DNA of 35,771 nucleotides from positions 1-35,771 of the forward strand of contig CAJFTS010000009.1 of NCBI GenBank assembly GCA_904420015.1, given 5' to 3'. Below are positions 24,279-32,859 of this stretch, piece after piece; position 1 is the first letter of the stretch, and each line of letters begins with the position of its first letter. A program made the position numbers and the translations under genes. The notes under the pieces were generated by a model. The model worked only from the letters and a program-made list of their open reading frames with translations. It searched no databases and was not told the origin of the DNA. This stretch comes from an uncultured Clostridia bacterium (GTDB taxonomy: Bacteria; Bacillota; Clostridia; Oscillospirales; Acutalibacteraceae).

Positions 24279-24316
24279 TTGGTGCATAAAAGAGAGGAAA
24301 GGAGGGGCTCCCATTT

Positions 24317-25687
24317 ATGTGTGCGGCGTCCAATTCGTTTGGGACCGACGGGCTGAACCTGCCCTACAGCTTAGAGGCGGAGCAGTCGGTTTTGGGTGCG
24401 ATCCTGCTCGACAGCTCCTGTCTGTCCCGGGTGCGCAGCGTCCTTCGCAAGCCGGAATATTTTCACCTGGCCCAGCACCGGGCGATTTACGCCCAAATGT
24501 GCGCGCTGGAGGATTTTCAGAAGCCGGTGGATTTCGTCACCGTTTTGGAGGCGCTGACCGCCGCCCAGGTATACGACGACGCGGCGGGAAAAACCTATCT
24601 GACCCAGCTTGCACAGATGGTTCCGTCCATCGTCAATGTGATGACCTATGCGGAGATTGTGCGCAATAAATATGATGTGCGCACCCTGATTCTGGCTTCC
24701 CGTGAGATTATCGATACCGCAACCGACGGGCAGACCCCAGCCGACGTGCTGCTCGACAGCGCCGAGCAGAAGATCTACGACATCCGACAGGGGCGGGATA
24801 CCGGGGAGCTTCGGCATATCGGCAACGTCATTGTCGAGGCCTATGACCGGCTGCAGAAGCTGTCCACCGATACCACCGGCGAATTTGCCCCCCTGTCCAC
24901 CGGGCTGTCCGGGGTGGATGCGGTGCTCACCGGCTTTAACAAGTCGGACCTGCTGATTTTGGGCGCCCGGCCCGGCATGGGGAAAACCAGCTTTGCGCTC
25001 AACCTTGCCTATAACGTGGGGGTCAGGCAGAAAAAGACGGTGGCCTTCTTTTCCCTGGAAATGTCCTGTATGCAGCTGGTGATGCGGATGCTCTCCTCGG
25101 AGGCGCAGATTCCCGGTCCCCAGCTGACCTCCGGCCGGTTGTCGCCGGAGGAGTGGAAGTCCTTTTCCATGGCGGCGTCCATGCTTCACAACGCCCCGAT
25201 CTATTTTGACGATACCTCTTCCATCACCGTCCCCGAGATCAAGGCGAAGCTGCGCCGGATGAAGCAGGTGGACCTGGTGATGATCGATTACCTGGGACTG
25301 ATGACCACCGGCCGGCGGACAGAGAACCGGGTGCAGGAGGTTTCGGAGATCACCCGTACCCTGAAGGTAATGGCCAAGGACCTGGACGTGCCGGTTTTGC
25401 TGCTGGCACAGCTCTCCCGCGGAAGCGAGCACCGGGCGGAGCACCGGCCCCAGCTGGCCGACCTGCGCGATTCCGGCTCCATCGAGCAGGACGCGGACGT
25501 GGTCATGTTTTTGTACCGCAGTACGTATTATAAGGACGGGGAGGACGGCGGCCAGTCGGAGAACCCCAATGCGGCCGAGCTGATTATCGCCAAAAACCGG
25601 CACGGCGCGGTAGAAACGGTCCCCCTTCATTGGGAAGGCCAATTCACCCGTTTTACCACCCAGGAGTATATTCGCCCCAATGGATAA
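24317..25687 (+). CDS. dnaB: Replicative DNA helicase DnaB
   Basis: 456 aa hexameric helicase (the dnaC product in B. subtilis naming). The N-terminal helical domain starts NLPYSLEAEQSVLGAILLD (14-32). A linker follows, then the RecA-like motor: Walker A ARPGMGKT (217-224), the catalytic Glu in FSLEMS (E248), Walker B VMIDYLGLM (D324), AQLSRGSEHR (Q365) and the C-terminal DSGSIEQDADVVMFLYR. It has no intein. ATG 24317 has AAAGGAGG upstream at a slightly long spacing. It would be loaded by the DnaD/DnaI pair encoded at 4279-6315. tilS overlaps its end by eight bases. Confidence 0.97.
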   Translation: MCAASNSFGTDGLNLPYSLEAEQSVLGAILLDSSCLSRVRSVLRKPEYFHLAQHRAIYAQMCALEDFQKPVDFVTVLEALTAAQVYDDAAGKTYLTQLAQMVPSIVNVMTYAEIVRNKYDVRTLILASREIIDTATDGQTPADVLLDSAEQKIYDIRQGRDTGELRHIGNVIVEAYDRLQKLSTDTTGEFAPLSTGLSGVDAVLTGFNKSDLLILGARPGMGKTSFALNLAYNVGVRQKKTVAFFSLEMSCMQLVMRMLSSEAQIPGPQLTSGRLSPEEWKSFSMAASMLHNAPIYFDDTSSITVPEIKAKLRRMKQVDLVMIDYLGLMTTGRRTENRVQEVSEITRTLKVMAKDLDVPVLLLAQLSRGSEHRAEHRPQLADLRDSGSIEQDADVVMFLYRSTYYKDGEDGGQSENPNAAELIIAKNRHGAVETVPLHWEGQFTRFTTQEYIRPNG

Positions 25688-27026
25688 GTTTTTACAGACG
25701 ATCGAGGAATACCATATGCTAGAGCCGAGCGAAACCGTCCTGGTGGCCCTGTCGGGAGGAGCCGATTCGGTTTCGCTTCTTCATCGGTTTGCCGCTTTGC
25801 GCAGAGAACGGCCGCTGACCCTGCTGGCGGCCCATGTCAACCATGGCCTGCGGGGAGAGGAAGCGGACCGGGACGAGGCGTTCTGCCAAAGGCTTTGCGA
25901 GGAATGGGCGGTTCCCTTTTTCTTAAAAAGGGTGTCGGTGCCCGATGAGAGAGCATGCACCGGCGAGTCAGAGGAGGAATGCGCCCGCCGGCTGCGCTAT
26001 GCCTTTTTGCAGGCCCAGGCCCAGCGGCAGGGAGCGCGGCTCGCCACCGCCCACACCGCCGACGACAATCTGGAAACCATCCTTCTCAACCTGGTTCGGG
26101 GGACCGGTCTGCGCGGGCTTTGCGGGATCCCGCCGGTGCGCGGCCGGATCATCCGTCCCCTCCTCTTCGTCGAACGGCGGGAGGTGGAGGAATACTGTGC
26201 CGTTCACGGCCTTTCCTATGTAACCGATTCGACCAACCTCTGCGACGTTTACACCCGCAACCGGATCCGCGCCCAGGTCACGCCGGTGCTAAAGGCGCTC
26301 AACCCCAGCCTCCTTTCCGGCGTTTCCCGCATGACCCGCTTGCTGGGAGAGGAGGAGTCGCTGCTGCAAGAACAGGCACGGGAGGGGCTGGCCGCCGCCC
26401 GGCGGGAGGATGGGCTGGATGCGGCCGTTTTGCTGCGCCTGCCGGCCCCGCTGCGGTATCGCGCGCTTGCCATGGCGGCAGGGGAGGCTGGCGGCTCGCT
26501 CGCGTCGGTGCATGTCCCCATGCTGGAGGGGATCCTGAAGAAAGGGGGAAGCACCGACCTGCCCGGGGCGGTGCGGATGACGGTGCGAAGGGGGCGGCTG
26601 TCCGTCCAAAAAAAGGAGGACGGCGGCTTTGCGGGTTTACCCGAAACCCCTCTTGCGGTTCCAGGGAGGACGACGGCGGGGAAATGTTGCATTCAAGTGC
26701 GGAAAATCGAAGGGAATGGGCAGAATATTTACAATTTTTTATTTAATAATGCCCTTGACTATGCTAAAATAAAAGGAACTTTGCGGGTGCGCAGCCGCCG
26801 GCCCGGCGACAAGCTCTCCCTCCCAAGGCGAAACGGGTCCAAGACGCTCAAAAAGCTGTTCCAGGAATCGGCCGTTTCGGTGCAGCAGCGGGACAACATC
26901 CCGGTGGTGGCGGACGAGGAAGGGGTCGTGTGGGTGGCGGGATTCGGCTGCGACCGGCGGGTCATGGCAACAAAGGAAACCGTTTCCCTGCTGCTACTTG
27001 ACGTTAGGGAGGAGGATGGCTTATGA
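25680..27026 (+). CDS. tilS: tRNA(Ile)-lysidine synthase
   Basis: 448 aa. It attaches lysine to C34 of the CAU-anticodon tRNA-Ile, allowing AUA decoding. The PP-loop is SGGADS (25-30), with AHVNHGLRGEEAD, the HTADDNLET motif and LVRGTGLRGLCGIPP, then the mid and C-terminal TilS domains (RSRRPGDKLSLPRRNGSKTL). It overlaps dnaB by eight bases and hpt by four, indicating translational coupling. The stretch 26725-26780, just before the C-terminal domain, is markedly AT-rich compared with its surroundings. tilS-hpt-ftsH is the common Firmicute order. Confidence 0.95.
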   Translation: MDKFLQTIEEYHMLEPSETVLVALSGGADSVSLLHRFAALRRERPLTLLAAHVNHGLRGEEADRDEAFCQRLCEEWAVPFFLKRVSVPDERACTGESEEECARRLRYAFLQAQAQRQGARLATAHTADDNLETILLNLVRGTGLRGLCGIPPVRGRIIRPLLFVERREVEEYCAVHGLSYVTDSTNLCDVYTRNRIRAQVTPVLKALNPSLLSGVSRMTRLLGEEESLLQEQAREGLAAARREDGLDAAVLLRLPAPLRYRALAMAAGEAGGSLASVHVPMLEGILKKGGSTDLPGAVRMTVRRGRLSVQKKEDGGFAGLPETPLAVPGRTTAGKCCIQVRKIEGNGQNIYNFLFNNALDYAKIKGTLRVRSRRPGDKLSLPRRNGSKTLKKLFQESAVSVQQRDNIPVVADEEGVVWVAGFGCDRRVMATKETVSLLLLDVREEDGL

Positions 27027-27559
27027 TGGAGGATATAGAGTCGGTCCTTTTTGATGAAAAAGAGCTTGCACGTATTGTCAGCGGACTTGGTGAGAGAATA
27101 AGCCGGGATTATATCGGAAAGAATTTACTTATAGTGGGAATTTTAAAAGGTTCGTTTATGTTTATCGCCGACTTAATGCGGGAAATCACCGTCCCATGCT
27201 GTGTGGATTTTATGGCGATTTCCAGTTACAACGGCAGCAAGACCTCCGGTGTGGTCCGGATTTTGATGGATCTCAAAAAGCCGATTGAGGGCTATGACCT
27301 GCTGATCGTGGAGGATATCCTTGACAGCGGTATGACCCTTTCTTATATATTGGAAAACCTGAAATCGAGAAACCCGGCCAGCATTAAAATCTGCACTCTG
27401 CTCGATAAGCCTGCAAGGCGGTTGAGCCAGGTCTATCCGGATTACACGGGTGCCCTGGTGGAAGACCGGTTTATTGTGGGTTACGGGCTTGATTATAAGG
27501 AAAGATACCGCAACCTCCCGTATATCGGGGTGTTAAAGCCGGAGCTCATCGACGAATAA
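27023..27559 (+). CDS. hpt: Hypoxanthine phosphoribosyltransferase
   Basis: 178 aa purine-salvage enzyme converting hypoxanthine (and usually guanine) with PRPP to IMP/GMP. Signature elements: the LKGSF loop (41-45), the flexible-loop region SSYNGSKTSG (67-76), the PRPP motif LLIVEDILDSGMTL (93-106) and the base-binding end FIVGYGLDYKERYRNLPYIG. ATG 27023 overlaps the tilS stop (ATGA) and has GGAGG seven nt upstream. Codon use and GC content are lower here than in tilS, but the family and position are as expected. Confidence 0.96.
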   Translation: MMEDIESVLFDEKELARIVSGLGERISRDYIGKNLLIVGILKGSFMFIADLMREITVPCCVDFMAISSYNGSKTSGVVRILMDLKKPIEGYDLLIVEDILDSGMTLSYILENLKSRNPASIKICTLLDKPARRLSQVYPDYTGALVEDRFIVGYGLDYKERYRNLPYIGVLKPELIDE

Positions 27560-27605
27560 GGAAAGATTACGCTTTGTGAAAAAGCGCAAGGAGTGAAGCA
27601 ATACT

Positions 27606-29546
27606 TTGAATAAACATGTCCGAAATCTATTAATTTACGCGGGCGTCCCGATTTTAATCATCATTGTGGTGTACATGTTTCTGATGTCCACGCCGCAAAA
27701 GACATTGCAGTACTCGGAAATCTTACAGTATTTCAAGGATGAGAAGGTTTCCGAATTTGTGGTGGACACCGGCAGCGGCAACATGGAGATGGTGGTCAAC
27801 GAGGACGACGGCACCAAGAAAAAGATCAGCTACAAATTGGCCAATCTGACTATTTTCAGGGAGGATACCCTGCCTTATATCGAGGCGTACAATGAAGGCA
27901 AGGCTCCTGCCGACCAGATGAAATATGAATACCAGCCGGCGTCCGATATGCCTTGGCTTTTGAGCTTCCTGCCCACCATCATTTTGATCGTCGCGATGGT
28001 GTTGCTCTATGTCTTTATGATGCGGCGGATGACCCAGGGGCTAGACGGCGGCTCAAAGACCATGAACTTCGGCAAGGCCAAGGTCAAACAGGTTTCGGAC
28101 GAGAAGCGGAAAACCACTTTCGCCGATGTGGCGGGGGCGGATGAGGAAAAGGAAGAGCTGCGGGAAATCGTGGACTTCCTGAAAAATTCCCGCAAATTCA
28201 ACGAGCTGGGCGCCCGGGTACCCAAAGGGGTGCTCTTGGTGGGCCCTCCCGGTACCGGTAAAACCCTCCTGGCCCGTGCGGTGGCGGGGGAAGCGGGCGT
28301 TCCCTTCTTCTCCATCTCCGGTTCCGACTTTGTTGAGATGTTCGTGGGCGTGGGCGCCTCCCGCGTGCGCGACCTGTTTGAGCAGGCGAAAAAGAATGCG
28401 CCTTGCATCATCTTTATCGACGAAATCGACGCGGTGGGCCGCCAGCGCGGCGCGGGCCTCGGCGGAGGCCATGACGAGCGGGAGCAGACGCTCAACCAGC
28501 TGCTTGTGGAAATGGACGGCTTCGGCGCCAACGAGGGCGTCATCATGATCGCGGCCACCAACCGCGCGGATATTCTTGATCCCGCCCTGATGCGTCCGGG
28601 CCGCTTCGACCGCCAGATCATGGTGGGCTATCCGGATATCAAGGGAAGAGAGGCCATTTTGAAGGTGCATGCCAGAGGAAAGCCCATCGCCCCGGATGTG
28701 GACTTAGCCACCATTGCCAAGACCACCGCCGGATTTACCGGCGCGGATCTGGAGAACCTGCTCAACGAATCGGCTCTTCTGGCCGCCCGTAAGGGCCTCA
28801 AGGCCATTACGATGGCGGAGGTGGAGGAAGCCACCATCAAGGTGGTCATGGGCGTGGAAAAGCGCTCCCATGTGGTCAATGACCGGGATAAGAAGATTAC
28901 CTCCTATCACGAGGCGGGCCACGCCATCGCCTCCTACTTCCTGCCCACCCAGGATCCGGTTCATCAGATTTCCATTATTCCCCGGGGCATGGCGGGCGGT
29001 TATACCATGTCTTTGCCCAAAGAGGATAAAGCCCACATGACCAAGCTGGAAATGAACGAGCAGATCGTCAGCCTTCTGGGCGGACGTGTGGCGGAAGCCG
29101 TGGTGCTGGGGGATATCTCCACCGGCGCGTCCAACGACATCGAGCGTGCCACCGATATGGCCAAGAAGATGGTAATGAAATACGGCATGAGCGATTCCAT
29201 CGGTCCCATCTCCTACAATTCCAGCCAGAATGAGGTTTTTCTCGGCCGCGATTTCGGCCATACCCGCGAGTATTCCGAAGCGCTGGCCAATAAGATCGAC
29301 AATGAGGTACACGACATTGTTATGACCGGCTACCGCCATTGTGAAAAAATTCTGACCGATCATCTGGCGAAGCTGCATGAGGTGGCGATGGCCCTTTATA
29401 ACGGGGAAAAGCTGTCGGGCGAGGAGTTCCGCGCCATTATGGAGGCGGAACCGAAGCAGGTGGAGGAGACGGCGCAGCCGGAAAACTACCTGGGCAGCGG
29501 GGAAGCGGAAAAAGACAATTATTTGGGCGACGGAGAAAGCAAATAG
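27606..29546 (+). CDS. ftsH: ATP-dependent zinc metalloprotease FtsH
   Basis: 646 aa membrane AAA+ protease that extracts and degrades membrane and regulatory proteins. TM1 is about residues 8-27 and TM2 about 117-139, with the extracytoplasmic domain between. The motor has Walker A GPPGTGKT (213-220), Walker B IIFIDEID (268-275) and the second region of homology ([18 protein letters not shown]). The zinc site is HEAGH (435-439) with a third ligand in SNDIERATD. The C-terminus ends with a duplicated NYLGSGE/NYLGDGE. It starts at a TTG (27606) with AAGGAG 11 nt upstream. A strong terminator follows directly. Confidence 0.96.
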   Translation: MNKHVRNLLIYAGVPILIIIVVYMFLMSTPQKTLQYSEILQYFKDEKVSEFVVDTGSGNMEMVVNEDDGTKKKISYKLANLTIFREDTLPYIEAYNEGKAPADQMKYEYQPASDMPWLLSFLPTIILIVAMVLLYVFMMRRMTQGLDGGSKTMNFGKAKVKQVSDEKRKTTFADVAGADEEKEELREIVDFLKNSRKFNELGARVPKGVLLVGPPGTGKTLLARAVAGEAGVPFFSISGSDFVEMFVGVGASRVRDLFEQAKKNAPCIIFIDEIDAVGRQRGAGLGGGHDEREQTLNQLLVEMDGFGANEGVIMIAATNRADILDPALMRPGRFDRQIMVGYPDIKGREAILKVHARGKPIAPDVDLATIAKTTAGFTGADLENLLNESALLAARKGLKAITMAEVEEATIKVVMGVEKRSHVVNDRDKKITSYHEAGHAIASYFLPTQDPVHQISIIPRGMAGGYTMSLPKEDKAHMTKLEMNEQIVSLLGGRVAEAVVLGDISTGASNDIERATDMAKKMVMKYGMSDSIGPISYNSSQNEVFLGRDFGHTREYSEALANKIDNEVHDIVMTGYRHCEKILTDHLAKLHEVAMALYNGEKLSGEEFRAIMEAEPKQVEETAQPENYLGSGEAEKDNYLGDGESK

Positions 29547-29556
29547 CCTATGCAGA

Positions 29557-29594
29557 AAACGGGAGCACGGATGAATGGGTGCTCCTGTTTTTTT
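29557..29594 (+). terminator. ftsH terminator
   Basis: A stem of about 12 pairs (AAACGGGAGCAC with GTGCTCCTGTTT, one G-U) and a ten-base loop, followed by a run of T to 29594. It starts about ten nt after the ftsH stop and closes the rnj-to-ftsH run. Confidence 0.85.
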
Positions 29595-29616
29595 GCATCC
29601 CTCGCCGCCCGCTGCA

Positions 29617-29940
29617 CCGGCATGGATTCGCCCGGGAATCCGGCCTACGCCCTTTTGTCCCGGCGGGGAGTGGATACCGCCGGCAGGGAAATGCCGCAGA
29701 AAAGCAGATGGGAAAGCCGATATACCGAGAAGGATTATTGTTTACGGCCGTGAAGCATGCGGCGGCGCTTGTCCGGTATGGATTCGCCCGGGAATCTGGC
29801 CTATGCCCTTTTGTCCCTTGTGGGGAGTGGATACCGCCGACAGGGAAAAGCCGCAGAAAAGCAGATGGGAAAGCCGATATACCGAGAAGAGTATTGTTTA
29901 CGGCCGCGAAGCATGCGGCGGCGCTTGTCCGGCATGGATT
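29617..29940. repeat. 156-bp tandem repeat, two full copies and a partial third
   Basis: The ATGGATT anchor recurs at 29622, 29778 and 29934, exactly 156 bp apart. Units run about 29617-29772 and 29773-29928, and the third stops after about 12 bases. By eye the two full units differ at roughly 11 positions, including one inserted and one deleted base that cancel. Open frames run across the repeats in several frames, but the indels swap frames between copies and no ribosome site precedes them, so I treat the region as non-coding. Confidence 0.85.
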
Positions 29941-29964
29941 GCAACGGAAAATACCCGAGAAGGG

Positions 29965-30002
29965 AAAAGCACGGCGCTGTTATATAGCAGCGCCGTGCTT
30001 TT
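29965..30002. terminator. Terminator between the repeat array and the GNAT gene
   Basis: AAAAGCACGGCGCTG and its 15-base complement around an eight-base loop, T-rich on both exits. It is placed to stop GNAT transcripts (minus) and any transcript from the repeat region (plus). Confidence 0.75.
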
Positions 30003-30075
30003 ATGCCCGAACACAAAAGGGAAAAAGCTTAAAAAACATCCCTTTTTCCTGGGAATGGCCGTATTTTGATTCAGC

Positions 30076-30618
30076 TCATTGGCTGCCGCCCATCTCCGCC
30101 TGAAAGGAGCCGAACGAGAACCGTTTCATCAGACGCAGATATTCCGTCCTGGAAAAATGGGGCGTTGTAGACAAAAGCGCATATCGTTCCTTACGGTCGC
30201 GCAGGAAGGCGCCGGTCTCATGAAACCCGTTTCGCTTATAAAAATCCAGCCGCCGCAGCCGCTGCGGCAGGTCCTCCGCCTCCTCGTCAACCGGCTCGAT
30301 GTGTAACACAATCTCCTTCTGCGGGGTATTTTCCCTCAGCCAGGAAAGGATGGCCGAGCCGTAGCCCTTTGAATGGATTTGATCGTTGACGGCCAAATAG
30401 AGGACGAAAATCATCCGTTGGGTTTGCGCCGTATACATAAGCCCGCAGAAGGCGTCCTTGTCGTAAAACGCGCGGAAATCCACCCATTTGCGTACCGTCA
30501 GCAAAGACAGCAGCCACATCGGGTACCGCTCTTCCCGTGGAAACGCCCGCATAAGCAGCCCCTTGCAGTCGCGGTAGGCCGCCGACGGGAAAGCGGCCTT
30601 TTTGGCAGTCAGTTCCAA
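30076..30618 (-). CDS. GNAT-family N-acetyltransferase
   Basis: 180 aa single-domain protein. The acetyl-CoA loop is in the SKGYGSAILSWLRE segment (the usual Q/R-x-x-G-x-G/A), preceded by the beta-4 strand RMIFVLYLAVN and followed by IVLHIEP and FYKRNGFHETG, all typical of GNATs. The substrate (amine of a metabolite, antibiotic or protein) cannot be told. It starts at a TTG (30618) with GGAGG seven nt upstream. It is monocistronic, divergent from parE and convergent with the repeat region. Confidence 0.85.
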   Translation of the reverse strand: MELTAKKAAFPSAAYRDCKGLLMRAFPREERYPMWLLSLLTVRKWVDFRAFYDKDAFCGLMYTAQTQRMIFVLYLAVNDQIHSKGYGSAILSWLRENTPQKEIVLHIEPVDEEAEDLPQRLRRLDFYKRNGFHETGAFLRDRKERYALLSTTPHFSRTEYLRLMKRFSFGSFQAEMGGSQ

Positions 30619-30648
30619 GGTTTCCCTCCGTTTCGTTTTTCGGCTGCT

Positions 30649-30678
30649 ATTTTATCATATCAAGTCCCTTCCTTACAA
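30649..30678 (-). promoter_or_regulatory. Promoter of the GNAT gene
   Basis: Minus-strand TTGTAA (30673-30678), 18-nt gap, TAAAAT (30649-30654). The leader is about 25 nt and holds the GGAGG site. Confidence 0.45.
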
Positions 30679-30730
30679 TCCCGCACCATAGACGAAACGG
30701 CAGAAAAAAACAGGGACGGATGAGGTATAC

Positions 30731-30759
30731 TTGACAGAGCTGCGGGAATGGTGTAAATT
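30731..30759 (+). promoter_or_regulatory. Promoter of the parE-parC operon
   Basis: TTGACA (30731-30736), 17-nt spacer, TAAATT (30754-30759). Start near 30766, about 93 nt before the parE ATG. Confidence 0.65.
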
Positions 30760-30779
30760 GAATAAATATGAACGTTTTC

Positions 30780-30812
30780 GAGAATTGAAATATTTTCCAA
30801 TTCTCTTTTCTT
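30780..30812 (+). promoter_or_regulatory. Attenuator-like hairpin in the parE leader
   Basis: GAGAATTG (30780-30787) pairs with CAATTCTC (30798-30805), followed immediately by TTTTCTT. It lies about 15 nt after the predicted start site and before the ribosome site, so it could end transcription early. The stem is AT-rich and not very stable. Confidence 0.4.
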
Positions 30813-30858
30813 GCCGTCCATACGGCAAAACGCAATCCATGCCGGAAGGGGAGGCAAC

Positions 30859-32841
30859 ATGGCAAAGAAAAAACAAGAATATGGAAACGACAGCATTTCC
30901 TCGCTCAAGGGGGCGGACCGGGTGCGCAAACGCCCGGCGGTCATCTTCGGGTCGGATGGGCTGGAGGGATGCGAGCATTCGGTGTTTGAGATCCTTTCCA
31001 ATTCCATCGACGAAGCGCGGGAAGGCTTCGGCAAACAGATTATCGTCACCCGGTATGCGGACGGCTCGGTGGAAGTGGAGGACTTCGGCCGCGGCATTCC
31101 GGTGGATTACAACCCCAAGGAGGAAAAGTTCAACTGGGAGCTGGTCTTTTGCGAGCTTTACGCAGGAGGCAAGTACAACAACATGGATGCGGAAAGCTAC
31201 GAATTTTCCCTGGGCCTCAACGGCCTCGGCCTGTGCGCCACCCAGTATTCTTCCGAGTATATGGATGTGGAAATCTACCGGGACGGGATGAAGTATTCCC
31301 TGCGGTTTGAGAAGGGGGAGAATGTGGGCGGCCTTCAAAAGGAGCCGGCGCCCCGCCATCCCACCGGGACCCGGATCCACTGGCGTCCGGATCTGCAGGT
31401 TTTTACCGACATTGCGGTGCCCTTGGACTATTACCAGGATATTCTGAAGCGCCAGGCCATTGTCAACGCAGGGCTTCGGTTCGTGCTCAGGGATGAAGGG
31501 AAAAGCGGCTTTGAAAGCTATGAGTACCTTTACGAAAACGGCATCGCCGACCATGTGACGGAGCTGGCCGGGGATACCGCCATGACCGGGGTACAGGTGT
31601 GGCAGACCGAGCGCCGGGGCCGGGATCGGGCGGACAAGCCGGAGTACAAGGTCAAGATCAACGCCGCCGTCTGTTTTTCCAACAAGGTATGCACGGCGGA
31701 ATATTACCACAATTCCAGCTGGCTTGAGCACGGCGGCGCGCCGGAGAAGGCGGTGCGCTCCGCCTTTGTTTCTCAGATCGACGCTTGGCTAAAGCAGAAT
31801 TCCAAATATAAGCAGTCGGAAAGCAAGATTACCTTTCAGGATGTGGCCGACTGCCTGATCGTGGTCATTTCCTCTTTTTCCACCCAGACCTCCTATGAAA
31901 ACCAGACCAAAAAGGCCATCAACAATAAATTCATTCAGGAGGCCATGACCGAGTTTTTACGCCATCAGCTGGAGGTCTATTTCATCGAGAACCCCCTGGA
32001 TGCGGAGAAAATCGCCGCCCAGGTGCTCGTCAACAAGCGCAGCCGGGAGGAAGCGGAAAAGCTGCGGGTGACCAGCCGCAAGAAGCTGTCCGGCAACATC
32101 GACCTTTCCAACCGGGTGGAAAAATTCGTCGATTGCCGCAGCAAGGATACCGCTCTGCGGGAGGTGTATATTGTGGAGGGCGATTCCGCCCTGGGCGCCT
32201 GCAAGCAGGCGAGGAACCCGGATTTCCAGGCCATCATCCCGGTGAGGGGAAAGATTTTAAACTGCCTGAAGGCGGACTACGACCGGATCTTTAAAAATGA
32301 TATCATCACCGACCTGTGCAAGGTTCTCGGCTGCGGGGTGGAGGTCAAGACCAAGGCCAACAAGGACATCTCCTCCTTTGATATGAATAACCTGCGCTGG
32401 AGCAAGGTCATCATCTGTACCGATGCGGACGTGGACGGCTTCCAGATCCGCACCTTGATTCTGACCATGCTCTACCGGCTTATGCCCACCCTCATCGACG
32501 AGGGGAAGGTGTTCATCGCCGAATCCCCCCTTTATGAGATTACCACAAAGGATGAGACCTATTTTGCCTATTCCGACCGGGAAAAGGCCGAGGTGCTTGC
32601 CAAGCTCGGGGACGCGAAGTTTACCCTTCAGCGCTCCAAAGGATTGGGTGAAAACGAGCCGGAAATGATGAGCCTGACCACCATGAACCCGGATACCCGC
32701 AGGCTTATCCAGGTGACGGCGGCGGACGTGGAAAAGACCGCGGAAATGTTCGACCTGCTCCTGGGCGACAACCTGCCCGGGCGTAAGGATTTTATCGCTC
32801 GGTTCGGCCAGGATTACTTGGATATGGCCGACGTATCCTAA
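30859..32841 (+). CDS. parE: Type IIA topoisomerase subunit B (ParE/GyrB-like, divergent)
   Basis: 660 aa. GHKL ATPase: EILSNSIDEA with catalytic Glu 44, an N-box motif DFGRGIP (75-81) where most GyrB/ParE have DNGRGIP, and GLNGLG (119-124) where most have GLHGVG. The transducer domain follows, then TOPRIM with EGDSALGACKQ (E440), PVRGKILN and TDADVDG (D522, D524, D526). All TOPRIM acids are kept. The VRKRPAVIFGSDGLEGCEHS start is a form I recall from a second, non-gyrase pair in Clostridia. ATG 30859 has GGGGAGG upstream; an upstream in-frame start lies before the ribosome site. Forms an operon with parC; together they would relax and decatenate DNA. Confidence 0.92.
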   Translation: MAKKKQEYGNDSISSLKGADRVRKRPAVIFGSDGLEGCEHSVFEILSNSIDEAREGFGKQIIVTRYADGSVEVEDFGRGIPVDYNPKEEKFNWELVFCELYAGGKYNNMDAESYEFSLGLNGLGLCATQYSSEYMDVEIYRDGMKYSLRFEKGENVGGLQKEPAPRHPTGTRIHWRPDLQVFTDIAVPLDYYQDILKRQAIVNAGLRFVLRDEGKSGFESYEYLYENGIADHVTELAGDTAMTGVQVWQTERRGRDRADKPEYKVKINAAVCFSNKVCTAEYYHNSSWLEHGGAPEKAVRSAFVSQIDAWLKQNSKYKQSESKITFQDVADCLIVVISSFSTQTSYENQTKKAINNKFIQEAMTEFLRHQLEVYFIENPLDAEKIAAQVLVNKRSREEAEKLRVTSRKKLSGNIDLSNRVEKFVDCRSKDTALREVYIVEGDSALGACKQARNPDFQAIIPVRGKILNCLKADYDRIFKNDIITDLCKVLGCGVEVKTKANKDISSFDMNNLRWSKVIICTDADVDGFQIRTLILTMLYRLMPTLIDEGKVFIAESPLYEITTKDETYFAYSDREKAEVLAKLGDAKFTLQRSKGLGENEPEMMSLTTMNPDTRRLIQVTAADVEKTAEMFDLLLGDNLPGRKDFIARFGQDYLDMADVS

Positions 32842-32859
32842 TGGGAAAGGAGGATCCTC

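Noticed and set aside
29575-30103. Overlapping plus-strand open frames of 164 and 174 codons across the 156-bp repeats
   Set aside because: No ribosome site; the frame swaps between repeat copies because of indels; the frames run through a terminator hairpin.
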